Numbered from the stretch's first letter, positions 8,359 through 17,013 are shown. The stretch is 64,000 bases of DNA from Fimbriimonadaceae bacterium (GCA_023957775.1 JAMLGR010000002.1:243602-307601); one strand, 5' to 3'. The notes: generated by a model not told the origin, from the sequence alone. Numbers and translations: made by a program.

Positions 8359-9144
8359 TTAAACGACCTCCTTCGTCATCCCGTTGTAGAAGACCTTCGC
8401 TCCGGTCTTCATCTCGGGCTTCAGCGCCATGACCGCGTGCTCGCGGTTGAACTTCGAGATCGGGCTCTCCTCGTCGGAGAGGTCGCCAAAGATGCGGGCC
8501 TCCACGGGGCACACCTCGACGCAGGCGGGCAGCTTGCCCTTCTTGATCCGGTGGTAGCAGAGTGTGCACTTGTCCGCGGTCTTTCGCTCGCGATTGAAGA
8601 AGCGCGAGCCGTAGGGACACGCCTGGATGCAGTAGCCGCACCCGATGCAGTAGTCGTAATCCACGAGCACCACGCCGTCCTCGGTGATGAACGTCGCTCC
8701 AACGGGGCACACCTGGGTGCATGGCGAGTCCGTGCAGTGGTTGCACAGCTTGGGTACGAAGAAGGCCTTTTCGATACCCTCGTCGGGCACGTCGTTCTCA
8801 AAACCGTTGATGCCGCCGTCGGGAGAGGTGATCTGGACGGTCCCATCCTCCTTGACCACGTACCGCTCGATCCAGGTGCGGAAGTTGCCCGCGGGAACGT
8901 TGTTCTCCTTCGAACACGCCTGCACGCAAAGACCGCAACCGATGCACTTCTCGATGTCGATCGACATCGAGTACCAGGGCGAATGCGGGGTGCCCGTAGG
9001 GGTCGTCACCTTCGGTCGGGCGATGTTGCCGGTGGCCCGGGTCCAGGTCGCGTAGCCGCCGGCGGCCATCGTGACGAACACGGCGCCCTTGCCAAGGGCG
9101 ATCAGGAACTCCGATCGCGAAATGGTCTTGGTCTCTTCCATCAT
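8359..9144 (-). CDS. NrfC/PsrB-like ferredoxin subunit with four [4Fe-4S] sites
   Basis: The 261-residue protein has four cysteine clusters in the standard order: CIGCGLCVQAC, CNHCTDSPCTQVC, CIGCGYCIQAC, and CTLC with PACVEVCP. Residues ~8-30 form one hydrophobic N-terminal helix without a twin-arginine motif (it reads SRSEF), so export by Tat is not obvious and the side of the membrane is uncertain. The start ATG (9144) overlaps the stop of the tetraheme gene (ATGATGG), implying translational coupling. It would carry electrons between the NrfD membrane subunit and the tetraheme cytochrome. Confidence 0.88.
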   Translation of the reverse strand: MMEETKTISRSEFLIALGKGAVFVTMAAGGYATWTRATGNIARPKVTTPTGTPHSPWYSMSIDIEKCIGCGLCVQACSKENNVPAGNFRTWIERYVVKEDGTVQITSPDGGINGFENDVPDEGIEKAFFVPKLCNHCTDSPCTQVCPVGATFITEDGVVLVDYDYCIGCGYCIQACPYGSRFFNRERKTADKCTLCYHRIKKGKLPACVEVCPVEARIFGDLSDEESPISKFNREHAVMALKPEMKTGAKVFYNGMTKEVV

Positions 9145-9581
9145 TCGCCCCCCGTGGGATGGATCTCGTGGCAGGACATGCACGGCTCTCCCGTGTTGTG
9201 TTCCTTCACATCGACCTGAGGGAAGTCGGCGCGCCTTCCCACCACCATCCCGTGGCATCGGGCGCAAAGGTCCCTCCCCTGCGGCTTGGGCGGCAGGAAT
9301 GACGATGGGTCGTCGACGTGCTTCTCAGCCGGTCCGTGGCAGCTCTCGCACGACACGCCAGCCTTGACGTGGAAGGTTCCCTCGACGATGTCCGGGTGAC
9401 AATCGGCACAGGCCTGATGGCCTGCGTGGACGAGTTTGAAGGACTCGACCAGGGCGGGCGCCTGAACCCGGTGGAAGCCCTCGGTCCCAAACCCCTTGGG
9501 AACCACTTGGTTTCGAAGGGCCACAAAGGCACCGATGAAGACGACGAAGCACAATCCGAGTCGAACAACCTGTGGCCTCAC
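9141..9581 (-). CDS. Membrane-anchored tetraheme cytochrome c
   Basis: The 146-residue protein has an N-terminal hydrophobic helix (about residues 6-22, signal or anchor) and four CXXCH sites: CADCH, CESCH, CARCH and CMSCH. It is the first gene of a three-gene set with the FeS and NrfD subunits. The GTG start at 9581 has GGAGG seven bases upstream. In comparable modules (for example Geobacter Cbc or Desulfovibrio Qrc-type complexes) such a subunit hands quinol-derived electrons to soluble cytochromes; that role here is inferred from context. Confidence 0.85.
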   Translation of the reverse strand: MRPQVVRLGLCFVVFIGAFVALRNQVVPKGFGTEGFHRVQAPALVESFKLVHAGHQACADCHPDIVEGTFHVKAGVSCESCHGPAEKHVDDPSSFLPPKPQGRDLCARCHGMVVGRRADFPQVDVKEHNTGEPCMSCHEIHPTGGE

Positions 9582-9669
9582 CTGTTCACCTCCACGGGCG
9601 GAAGGTTTGCACGTGGGCGAGATACGAGGCTATGACACCCGTCATGGGTGCAAGGAACCTGCGAGAACT

Positions 9670-9774
9670 CACGCCCGTCTGGCGGGCGTGGCACCCGATG
9701 AGCCTGTGCACACCCGATTGTGCAAAGGCAGGCCCAGCGGACCGGCGAGGACTCACGCCCGTCTGGCGGGCGTG
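9670..9774. repeat. Two copies of the dispersed GC palindrome (inverted orientation)
   Basis: CACGCCCG-TCTGG-CGGGCGTG occurs at 9670-9690 and 9754-9774, each followed by GCACCCG. On the other strand these read like the 2238-2392 units, including a shared leading CGGGTGC. They lie between ccmF and the tetraheme gene, in a 250-base stretch with no ORF I believe in. Confidence 0.85.
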
Positions 9775-9816
9775 GCACCCGCACCCAGTGAGCCAGCCCA
9801 CTTGTGCAGGTGCGAA

Positions 9817-9849
9817 CTGTCGGCGTGGCCGATCAGGCCACGCCGACAG
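9817..9849 (-). terminator. Hairpin spanning the ccmF stop codon
   Basis: A perfect 14-bp stem (CTGTCGGCGTGGCC and its complement) has the loop GATCA, which contains the ccmF stop codon. With one bulge the stem extends by a further GAAC/GTTC. It likely ends or stabilises the ccmF transcript; no U-run is present. Confidence 0.5.
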
Positions 9850-12223
9850 GTTCTCGCTCTTCGACCGTCTCGGTCTCCTCCCTCTCCTCGGCGGCCTCCG
9901 GCGTCTTGCGCCGCGGGCGACGGTAGAGGGCCGACATGAACCCGCCGACCATCATGATCGCGGTGCCGCCCCAGACGAAGCTGGTGAACGGCTTGTGGTA
10001 GATCTCGATGGGGTACATCGGCGACGTGAGCTGCATCTGCAGCGTCACCGATTGCTTGCCCGCGTTCATGCCGATCATCGCGAGTGAGAAGAGCGGATCG
10101 ATGCTTGCGGGGTGCGGCTGCACTCCACCCGATTCGACGATCTCCATCGTCGGATTGGCGGCAAACGTCTCTTGGTCGCTGACGACTTTGAGTTGGGCGC
10201 CGAATTTGGTCCCCGGGACGCCGGGCTCGCCCTCGCGGGTCATCTTCTCGTAGGTGATCATCAACCCGCCGATCTGTTTGGTCTCGCCGGGCTGGAACTC
10301 GATCGGCGCGCTTCCCTCGGTCTGGGGAGGACGCAGGGTGAAGTAGACGTCATGGCCGGCCGCCCGCTTGATGAAGGGCCAAACCATCGGGTTCTCTTCG
10401 CCCCCGGGCGTTCGGACGTAGTACAGGCCGGGCGAAGCCACGAACAGCAGTTTGCCGTCGTGCGGATCGTGCACTTCGAATTCGAGTTTGTTGTTCCGGT
10501 CGTAAAGGTCCGACGTCATCCCCTTGTAGGAGATCGCATAGTTGAGCGTACGGCCGGGGTGGTCCTTCATCACGACCGTCTCTCCGTGGCGCTCGAATCC
10601 CCGGGAAAGGATGAGGCCCGTCATGAGCACGGCGATTCCGATGTGGGACACGAAGGAGCCAAGGCCGAGTTTCGCGCCCCGCGCCATTTCCACCATTCGC
10701 CACGCGTTCGCGACGACCACGAACAGGCAGATGCAGCCGAGGAGCACAAGCCAGGCGAGGCCGTTGGCCTTGATTCCCATCGGGAAGTTGATGATGGGCG
10801 CCAGATCGGCGATCTTGGCCAAGGGGGAGAGGCGCAGGCCGACCAGCAGCAAGCCGGCAAGCCCGACCGTGATGCACAGGACGTTGTAGATGCGTCGGAA
10901 AAACTCTTTGCCCCCCAACCCGCGCCACGTGGCGAACGGCGCGGCGGCCATCACCAGCATCAGGGGCACGAAGATCCAGGGCACCACCATGTGGTAGAGC
11001 GGCTCCTCGACGACTTTGGGGTCCTTGCCGGCAAGCGCCATGAACAGCGGCACGCTCATGCCGATGAGGGCCGCGAGGCCCATCGCCGAAAGGAGAATCG
11101 CGCCATAGCGGTAGAAGCCCTCGCGATGGAAACCCGTCGCCTGAGGCGCCTGGGTGTCGCCACGCGCCTGTTTGAGACGCACGAGCCAGAGCCCGAGGAA
11201 ACCGAAGGTGGCAAGGAACAGCACGCCCACCAAGACCCAGAGGGCGGAGCCGTTCATCTCGGCAAAGCTGTGCACGCTTGCGTTGGCGAGAAAACCGGAA
11301 CGCGTGAGGAACGTGCCGTAGACGAACGCGAGGAAGGGCAGGGCACCAAGCAGGAGATTGCTGATGTGCCACCGCTTTCGCGTCGTTTGGACGATGATTC
11401 CGTGCACGAACGCCAGGACCAGGCACCACGGAACGAAGCTGACGTTCTCGACGGGATCCCACATCCAGAATCCGCCCCAACCAAGCGTCTCATACGCCCA
11501 GAACCCGCCCATGCACAACCCGACGCCGACGAGCGTGGCGGAGAGGATCGCCCAGGGGCGAACGATCGGGATCCACGTTTCGTAATCGCGCTTGGCCATC
11601 GCGGCCATCGCGAGGGCGAACAAGACGGTCAGGGACGCGAAGCCCATGAAGATCGTCGGGGGATGGATCGTGACCCAGTAGTTCTGCAGCGAGGGGGAGA
11701 GCCCGACTCCGTTCTGCGGAACGACGATATGGCCCTCGAAGACGCTGTGGGCGAATGGCGTCTCATAGGCGAGGATGCCGCAGATCGAGCCCAAAAACGT
11801 CGCATAGAAGATCGTGAACCAGCGCTTGTAGTCTCCAACGCCCCTTCGCGCGAGAAGGCCAAAGATCGAGGCGCCGGTGACCCAAAGCAGGAAGCTTCCC
11901 TCTTGTCCCGACCAGATGCCGGCGATCCGATAGGGGATCGCGTTGGCGATGTCGCTGTGGCCCCACACGTATTCGAACTCGAATCGATTGCCCACAAAGA
12001 GGGCCCCGAGCGAGATGAACGCGGTGAAGACGCCCAAGGCGCCCAGGCCAAACGACCAGTCCGCCACGCGCCGCCACCGGGGATTGTCGGCCGCGAAAAG
12101 CCATCCGAGCACCGAAATAGCAAAGAGCGCCGTGGCGGCGAGGATGCTGACCCTTCCCAAGTCGCCGACCCAGAGGGACCAAGCAGGCGGGGGAGTCGTC
12201 GAAATGAGAGTGGGATCGCCCAT
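9833..12223 (-). CDS. ccmF: Cytochrome c-type biogenesis protein CcmF (heme lyase)
   Basis: The 796-residue protein has about 14-15 membrane helices and the WWD heme-handling motif WGGFWMWDPVENVSFVPW at about residues 249-266. Conserved histidines flank it (TIHPP near 187; FVHG near 274), as in CcmF/NrfE/CcsA proteins. A periplasmic domain (~600-750) precedes the last helix. It would attach heme to the CXXCH sites encoded around it. No ccmA-E, G or H genes are in the window. There is no Shine-Dalgarno; instead TAAGAT stands six bases before ATG 12223, suggesting a leaderless mRNA. Confidence 0.95.
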   Translation of the reverse strand: MGDPTLISTTPPPAWSLWVGDLGRVSILAATALFAISVLGWLFAADNPRWRRVADWSFGLGALGVFTAFISLGALFVGNRFEFEYVWGHSDIANAIPYRIAGIWSGQEGSFLLWVTGASIFGLLARRGVGDYKRWFTIFYATFLGSICGILAYETPFAHSVFEGHIVVPQNGVGLSPSLQNYWVTIHPPTIFMGFASLTVLFALAMAAMAKRDYETWIPIVRPWAILSATLVGVGLCMGGFWAYETLGWGGFWMWDPVENVSFVPWCLVLAFVHGIIVQTTRKRWHISNLLLGALPFLAFVYGTFLTRSGFLANASVHSFAEMNGSALWVLVGVLFLATFGFLGLWLVRLKQARGDTQAPQATGFHREGFYRYGAILLSAMGLAALIGMSVPLFMALAGKDPKVVEEPLYHMVVPWIFVPLMLVMAAAPFATWRGLGGKEFFRRIYNVLCITVGLAGLLLVGLRLSPLAKIADLAPIINFPMGIKANGLAWLVLLGCICLFVVVANAWRMVEMARGAKLGLGSFVSHIGIAVLMTGLILSRGFERHGETVVMKDHPGRTLNYAISYKGMTSDLYDRNNKLEFEVHDPHDGKLLFVASPGLYYVRTPGGEENPMVWPFIKRAAGHDVYFTLRPPQTEGSAPIEFQPGETKQIGGLMITYEKMTREGEPGVPGTKFGAQLKVVSDQETFAANPTMEIVESGGVQPHPASIDPLFSLAMIGMNAGKQSVTLQMQLTSPMYPIEIYHKPFTSFVWGGTAIMMVGGFMSALYRRPRRKTPEAAEEREETETVEEREPVGVA

Positions 12224-12235
12224 AAATCTATCTTA
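12224..12235 (-). promoter_or_regulatory. -10 box placed for a leaderless ccmF mRNA
   Basis: TAAGAT at 12235-12230 is followed by exactly six bases and the ccmF ATG. No Shine-Dalgarno sequence is present. The same spacing is seen at 28208 and 53218. Confidence 0.5.
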
Positions 12236-12243
12236 CGCGGAGG

Positions 12244-12267
12244 GGCCGGGGGATCGCTCCCCCGGCC
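12244..12267 (-). terminator. Hairpin after the octaheme lipoprotein gene
   Basis: A perfect 10-bp stem (GGCCGGGGGA with TCCCCCGGCC, loop TCGC) starts 9 bases after the octaheme gene stop and just before the ccmF promoter. No U-run follows. Confidence 0.55.
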
Positions 12268-12276
12268 TTCGTTCCG

Positions 12277-13719
12277 CTACTGGTCGAGCGCGGTCATGTC
12301 CGCTTTCGCGGCGCGCGCCCGGTCTCCTCGGATGATGTCCAGCATCTGCTGCCGGCTCGGCAACTGCTGCGGGCGGTATGGCCCTCCGGGGAGAAGGTCG
12401 ATGTTGTCGTTCGCCACCCGGATCAGGTGCTTGGCGTACGGCGCGTTGTGGACGCCATAGTCCCCCGATCGGACGACGAAGTAGTAGTTGTGTCGTGCTC
12501 GCTTGATCTCGATCGGAACGAGAGCCTGGCTCGGCGGGGTTCCGGTCGTGATGTTCGTCGTGTACTCCCAGAACTCGTCGTTGCCGAACGTGGCCGTGGC
12601 CCAGTTCGCCATTCGCACGCGCAGGCTGTAGAGGCCGTTGAGAACCTCGTCTTTGATCGAGCTGGCGCGAGCCGCCGCGTCGGCGGCGGTGTGGCACGGA
12701 GCGCATCCCTTATCGAAACTCACGGTAAACGAGTGCCTCGAATCGGGCATGTGGCATTTGCTGCACTGGCCCGGGGCGTTGGCGTGCGCCGTGTTGCGCT
12801 CCACAGGTCCATCCCCCTCCACTCCGCCGAAGCCGAGGAGCATGTTGAACTGGTTGCTGTCGTGCATGTTCGGACGCGAAGTGCCCGAGGTCAGCGCCGA
12901 GTCCGCGGGATTGGCTCCCCGACCGTTGTGGCACTGGGCGCAGATGTGGTCGAACTGCGTGAACTGGGCCGCGCTGGTTCCCGGCCCGACCTGGGACGTG
13001 TCGCTGTTGAACGTCATGTGCCGCAATTGCACCTCGTCGCCGGTGTCCGTTAGGTTCCCGGTCTTCGAGTGCGGGTTGTGGCACGTCGCGCACGTCGCCG
13101 TCTGAGGCACCTTGGTCAGAACGTCGTTCGCAAGATTGACGATCTCTTCGTCCGAAAGGGTGCCCAAGTCGATTCCCCGTTCGTAAGTCTCGATGCGCAC
13201 GAGACCGCCATGGCAGGCGAGGCATCGGGAGCTGCGACCATACTGGTTGGGATTACCAATGGCTCCGTCGATGGCGTGGGTTTCCAACTTGGAGTGTGCC
13301 GAAAGTTTCCACTCGTCGTTGATCGGCCCGTGGCATTGCCCGCAGACAACCACGTCGGTGGAACTGGGCGTGGTCAGGATGTTGTCCTTCGACGGGTTCG
13401 CCGCATGGACGCTTCCCGGCCCGTGGCACGACTCGCAGCCTACGTTGTTCGCGGCGTGTTTCGTGTCCTTCCAGTGCGTGTAGATCGGGTCGTCGTCTGC
13501 CTCCCTGCCGCCGTGGCACGCCGCGCTGGCGCACGTGTCTGTGCCCACGTAGTCGGCGCCCTGCTGTGCCGCCGGCAAGAGTGCAAGGAAGGCCGCGGAC
13601 GGCGAAACGCCTCCGGAACTCCCGGTGGGCCCACCTTCACCTCCGCAGCTTTGCAGCACGAGCATTGCCGTGGCGAGAGGGACGGCCGCAAATAGTGTAG
13701 CGAACCATCTCGATTTCAT
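12277..13719 (-). CDS. Octaheme cytochrome c lipoprotein, candidate cell-surface electron-transfer protein
   Basis: The 480-residue protein starts with a lipoprotein-type signal (MKSRWFATLF... ending LQSC, Cys25). Eight heme sites follow: CASAACH (CX4CH, residues 63-69), CESCH, CGQCH, CLACH, CATCH, CAQCH, CSKCH and CAPCH (to about residue 343). The last ~135 residues carry no heme site. GGAGG lies six bases before the ATG. It precedes ccmF and follows the barrel and decaheme genes, the position expected for an outer-membrane terminal cytochrome analogous to MtrC/OmcB. That role is inferred; sequence similarity to MtrC is not evident by eye. Confidence 0.8.
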   Translation of the reverse strand: MKSRWFATLFAAVPLATAMLVLQSCGGEGGPTGSSGGVSPSAAFLALLPAAQQGADYVGTDTCASAACHGGREADDDPIYTHWKDTKHAANNVGCESCHGPGSVHAANPSKDNILTTPSSTDVVVCGQCHGPINDEWKLSAHSKLETHAIDGAIGNPNQYGRSSRCLACHGGLVRIETYERGIDLGTLSDEEIVNLANDVLTKVPQTATCATCHNPHSKTGNLTDTGDEVQLRHMTFNSDTSQVGPGTSAAQFTQFDHICAQCHNGRGANPADSALTSGTSRPNMHDSNQFNMLLGFGGVEGDGPVERNTAHANAPGQCSKCHMPDSRHSFTVSFDKGCAPCHTAADAAARASSIKDEVLNGLYSLRVRMANWATATFGNDEFWEYTTNITTGTPPSQALVPIEIKRARHNYYFVVRSGDYGVHNAPYAKHLIRVANDNIDLLPGGPYRPQQLPSRQQMLDIIRGDRARAAKADMTALDQ

Positions 13720-13788
13720 CGTTTTCCTCCGCTGCCATAAACTGGCATATCCATCGATTTCAACTCATCTCTCCTCTTCGTTCGTGGC

Positions 13789-15423
13789 TCAGAACTTCGT
13801 CGAGTACTGCAGCCCCACTACCGTCGTGCGGTAGTTCATCTGTTCGTAAAGCTTGTCGGTGTACCGCCAAGGCGAATAGGTGATGCTGAAGCTCGAGTCC
13901 GGGCTCAGCACCCGCGAGTACGTCGCCGTGATCTCGGTGCCCCGATAGTTGGCATCGCGCACGAGAAGCGGGTTGGCGCTTCGGGTGGTGTAGTGCGTCG
14001 CGGCCACCGACAGCGATCCCCGGTCGGAGATCGCGTGGTCGAATCCCACCGCGTACGACGTGCTCGAGGGGAAGAACGCATCCAACGTCAGCCCCAGCTC
14101 GTCGGGCGGGCTCGACACCTTGTAGGTGTCGGTGGCGAACTCGATGTAAGCGCTCGTGCGGTCGGTGAACGCGTAGTGCCCGCCGACCGTGAGGTTGTGC
14201 GATCGCACTTCGACGTCGCGCGGGTCGTTCTGGTCGAACCGGAACGTGTACGTCGCGTATCCCTGGAACCGGTCGACGCCGCCGTCGATCTTGATCTGTC
14301 CCATCACCCGATCGTCCCAGTAGAGCGCCCTGGGATCTTCGACCACCATCGTCGCGCCCCGGGTCATGTGCTCCCAGTTGCCGCGCACGGTGTAGCGGAG
14401 CGGCCCGCCGAGGTGGCCCGAAAGCCGTCCCTCGTACGTGTCCCACTTCGGCACGTCCACGAACGTCTGGTCTCCGCGCAGGCGCTCGGCTTCCCGGTGC
14501 TTGTACGCCAGTTGCAGGGCGGCGCCCTGGAACCGGTGCACCAACCGCGCCGTGGTCATGAACCGCTCCCGCACGTAGCTGTTGGCCACGTTGGGCATGT
14601 CGACCTTGTCGTTGCGGAAATCCAACATCAGCGACGTGTAGGGGCCGACGTACCAGTCCGCCCCGATCGACCAGCGCTTGACCTCGCTGTCCGAAAGACC
14701 GCGCTGCTCGATCTGTGTCCGGTTATAGGCGCCCTGGACGCTCAGGCTGGGACCGAGATCTCGCGAATAGGCCGCGTCGAAGCGGTGGTGGATGCTGTCG
14801 GGACTCCCGCCATCCTGATCGTAGTAGCGGTAGTCGGAGAGCGTCACTTCGGCTTGTCCGCCCAGCACCTCTCCGCTGAGACCGCCCGTCGCCCGTTTCG
14901 CGTACGTGCGGGTTCGCTCCTTGGGAGGATCGTAGTTCAGCTTCTTGTTGCGCTCGTCGAACCGGTAGAACGCGCCCACTTCCGGGGTCAGCGCGTAAGA
15001 GACCTCCACGCTGGTGTCGCGGTCGTGGCTCGTGTCCACCAGCAACGGGGTCGGATCGTAGAACGAGCTGCGCGCGTGGTGGATCTTGACGTCGAGCCGA
15101 CCCTGCTCCATGATCAGCCGCCCGTCCGCGACCTGGTCTCCTCCCGGCACGCCGGAGTAGCCGAACCGGCCGTAGGGAGTCTCTTCCGTGAGCGGCGAGA
15201 ACAACTCGATCTTGCGGAAAACGAACCCTTGCGGGGTCACCGCGTACTGTCGGAACTTGTTCCGGTTCCCGTTCAGGCTCCACCCAGGGATTTCGATTTC
15301 AAACCTGTTGAGCAGGGTCTTGGGCTCAGACTGCTCTTCGTCCGGAGCGTCTTGGGCGCAGGCGCAGGCGGCCAGAGTGGTCGTCAGCGTCAAGGCTGTC
15401 GCAAACCGATCAATCCACCTCAT
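13789..15423 (-). CDS. MtrB/PioB-like outer-membrane beta-barrel (porin of a porin-cytochrome complex)
   Basis: The 544-residue protein has an N-terminal signal (LAACACAQ) and then repeated short amphipathic strands rich in Tyr, Arg and alternating polar/hydrophobic residues, ending with aromatic Phe (QYSTKF) as outer-membrane barrels do. It lies 13 bases after a DmsE/MtrA-like decaheme gene in the same direction. In MtrAB and PioAB the barrel encases the decaheme cytochrome to make an electron conduit. The assignment rests on barrel character plus the neighbour; individual MtrB signature motifs were not checked. Confidence 0.7.
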   Translation of the reverse strand: MRWIDRFATALTLTTTLAACACAQDAPDEEQSEPKTLLNRFEIEIPGWSLNGNRNKFRQYAVTPQGFVFRKIELFSPLTEETPYGRFGYSGVPGGDQVADGRLIMEQGRLDVKIHHARSSFYDPTPLLVDTSHDRDTSVEVSYALTPEVGAFYRFDERNKKLNYDPPKERTRTYAKRATGGLSGEVLGGQAEVTLSDYRYYDQDGGSPDSIHHRFDAAYSRDLGPSLSVQGAYNRTQIEQRGLSDSEVKRWSIGADWYVGPYTSLMLDFRNDKVDMPNVANSYVRERFMTTARLVHRFQGAALQLAYKHREAERLRGDQTFVDVPKWDTYEGRLSGHLGGPLRYTVRGNWEHMTRGATMVVEDPRALYWDDRVMGQIKIDGGVDRFQGYATYTFRFDQNDPRDVEVRSHNLTVGGHYAFTDRTSAYIEFATDTYKVSSPPDELGLTLDAFFPSSTSYAVGFDHAISDRGSLSVAATHYTTRSANPLLVRDANYRGTEITATYSRVLSPDSSFSITYSPWRYTDKLYEQMNYRTTVVGLQYSTKF

Positions 15424-15436
15424 CGTTGTTCCCTCA

Positions 15437-16417
15437 TCACCTCTTCAAGAAATGCGAATCCGTGTTGCTCCCGTGTAGGGCGACATGGCATCCGGCGTTC
15501 CAGCAAGTCCTCCCCGGATAGTGCTGGCTGAGTTTGTCCGTGTGGCACTGGGCGCACAATCCCCGCGAGGAAGCCGCGAGCAGATCGGGGTTGTGCGAAC
15601 CGTGGGCCTTGTGGCATTCGGCGCACCCCGCGCCGGTGAATCCCGCCACCGGGTCATGTTCGTAAACGAACGGTCCCGCAAATTCGACGTGGCACTGCAC
15701 GCACTTGTCGCGATCGTCGGGCCGCCGCATCTTGTCGAGGGTCGTCGGATGCGCGCTGTGGCAGTCGCTGCACTGCATCTTCCCCTCGGGCACCGGATGG
15801 TGCGAATTCAATCGGAACTCGGCGACCTGCGCCCCGTGGCACTGGCCGCAAAGGGTCGCCTGATCGGCCTTGAGCAGACTTCTGGGCTCCACGCGGGCGG
15901 CAAAGACCGCGTTTCGGGGATCTTTGGCTCCGGTGGTCCGGACGGCACCCGGCTCCCAGTTCGGATCCGAATCGGGGTGGATCTGGTGGCACGAGACGCA
16001 GGAGAGGTCGGCCCGCGCATGCGCGGTCCGCTTCCAGTGGTTCTCGCTCAATGTCTTCTCGTGGCATCGAAGACACGCTGCGGAGGCCTCTTTGGGATCC
16101 ATGCCGCGGAATGCGATCACCTCGGGATTCTCGTCCGCTTGGTGGATGAAGCCCGGTCCGTGGCAACCCTCGCATCCCTGGCGCTCCTGGGGCAACTTGG
16201 GGTCCACCATGAACGCCGCATGGGCGGAGGCGCTGAACGCCTTCGCCTTTTCGGCATGGCAGTCCGCGCAGCCCTCGCTGCCCATGTAGTCGTCGGGCTT
16301 TGCTCGAGCAAAGAGCTTCTTTGCGATGGAGTCTTGGCCACCCTGGTGCTCCGCGCCGACGGCGCCGAACACCAACGTTGCCAGTCCTCCAATCATCAAG
16401 ATCGTCTGTAGACGCAT
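15437..16417 (-). CDS. DmsE/MtrA/PioA-like decaheme cytochrome c
   Basis: The 326-residue protein has a signal peptide (about residues 1-22) and ten heme sites: CADCH, CEGCH, CLRCH, CVSCH, CGQCH, CSDCH, CVQCH, CAECH, CAQCH and finally CWNAGCH (CX4CH, residues 305-311). Blocks such as GPFVYEHDPV, HKAHGSHNP-LL, LCAQCH and the end HGSN-D--FL fit the DmsE/MtrA family in length and order. ATG 16417 is chosen because a purine-rich GGGAGGGAGAGGGAAG precedes it. It would carry electrons through the barrel encoded next. Confidence 0.88.
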   Translation of the reverse strand: MRLQTILMIGGLATLVFGAVGAEHQGGQDSIAKKLFARAKPDDYMGSEGCADCHAEKAKAFSASAHAAFMVDPKLPQERQGCEGCHGPGFIHQADENPEVIAFRGMDPKEASAACLRCHEKTLSENHWKRTAHARADLSCVSCHQIHPDSDPNWEPGAVRTTGAKDPRNAVFAARVEPRSLLKADQATLCGQCHGAQVAEFRLNSHHPVPEGKMQCSDCHSAHPTTLDKMRRPDDRDKCVQCHVEFAGPFVYEHDPVAGFTGAGCAECHKAHGSHNPDLLAASSRGLCAQCHTDKLSQHYPGRTCWNAGCHVALHGSNTDSHFLKR

Positions 16418-16457
16418 CTTCCCTCTCCCTCCCCCGATTCGTTTCACGTTGTTCGCT

Positions 16458-16790
16458 TCAGGACCCCTTCACGCCGGGCATCCGATCCCCTTTGATCTCG
16501 TCGATGTTCTTGACCCCATCCCCGTCCGAGTCGAGTTGCTCGACCTTCTTCAGGATTTCGATCGTCATCTTCTTAGTCTTCGCTTCTGCCATGGCTTTGT
16601 CAAGTTCCAACCCATAAGAATTGAGCTTGCCGCCCTTGGCCGACACGTGGCACACCATACAGGCGGCCTTGCCGAGCGCGGAATCCTTTTCGACCTTGTA
16701 CGTGGTCGCAAAGACTTTGCTGAAAGTCGATAGGGCAAAGGCGAACACCGCCAATGCCATCAGGAGCCCCACCATGGTCAGTCGTTTCAT
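16458..16790 (-). CDS. Small monoheme cytochrome c with EF-hand (paralogue 3)
   Basis: The 110-residue protein has a signal peptide (MKRLTMVGLLMALAVFAFA), a CMVCH heme site near residue 46, KLNSYGLELDKA, and the calcium loop DSDGDGVKNIDEI, ending PGVKGS. Its signal peptide is almost identical to that of paralogue 4, so these two are a recent duplication. It lies upstream of the decaheme-barrel-octaheme genes with a 40-base gap, so it may be the first gene of that transcript and the soluble partner of the conduit. Confidence 0.86.
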   Translation of the reverse strand: MKRLTMVGLLMALAVFAFALSTFSKVFATTYKVEKDSALGKAACMVCHVSAKGGKLNSYGLELDKAMAEAKTKKMTIEILKKVEQLDSDGDGVKNIDEIKGDRMPGVKGS

Positions 16791-16964
16791 CTAAAGCCAG
16801 CCTCCTAACTCGAAGGCTCCGGCCGCGACGCGGCTCTGGAACCTCCGAGTGCATTCTCGTCATTTCAAAGGGACGAGTGGTAGCGTGTGTTCTTTGTCCT
16901 AGAATCCAAGGACAGCGAGAGTTTGAAAAAGCCACACCGAATCGCAGGGCACGCGGGCACAGCG

Positions 16965-17013
16965 AAGGGCCGGTCCGCAGCCACCCTCTAGAAGGTCGCG
17001 CGAACCGGCCCTT
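16965..17013 (-). terminator. Hairpin after monoheme cytochrome 4
   Basis: Arms 16965-16978 (AAGGGCCGGTCCGC) and 17000-17013 pair in 13 of 14 positions, 46 bases past the 17059-17391 gene stop. The 21-base loop and lack of U-run make intrinsic termination only possible. Confidence 0.4.

Noticed and set aside
7151..9581. A full NrfABCD nitrite reductase operon
   Set aside because: FeS and NrfD subunits are present, but there is no pentaheme NrfA with a CXXCK site in the window.
12277..13719. Octaheme hydroxylamine oxidoreductase or octaheme tetrathionate/nitrite reductase
   Set aside because: Length and heme count could fit, but no CXXCK site or HAO-type tyrosine context is seen, the protein carries a lipobox, and its last third is heme-free.
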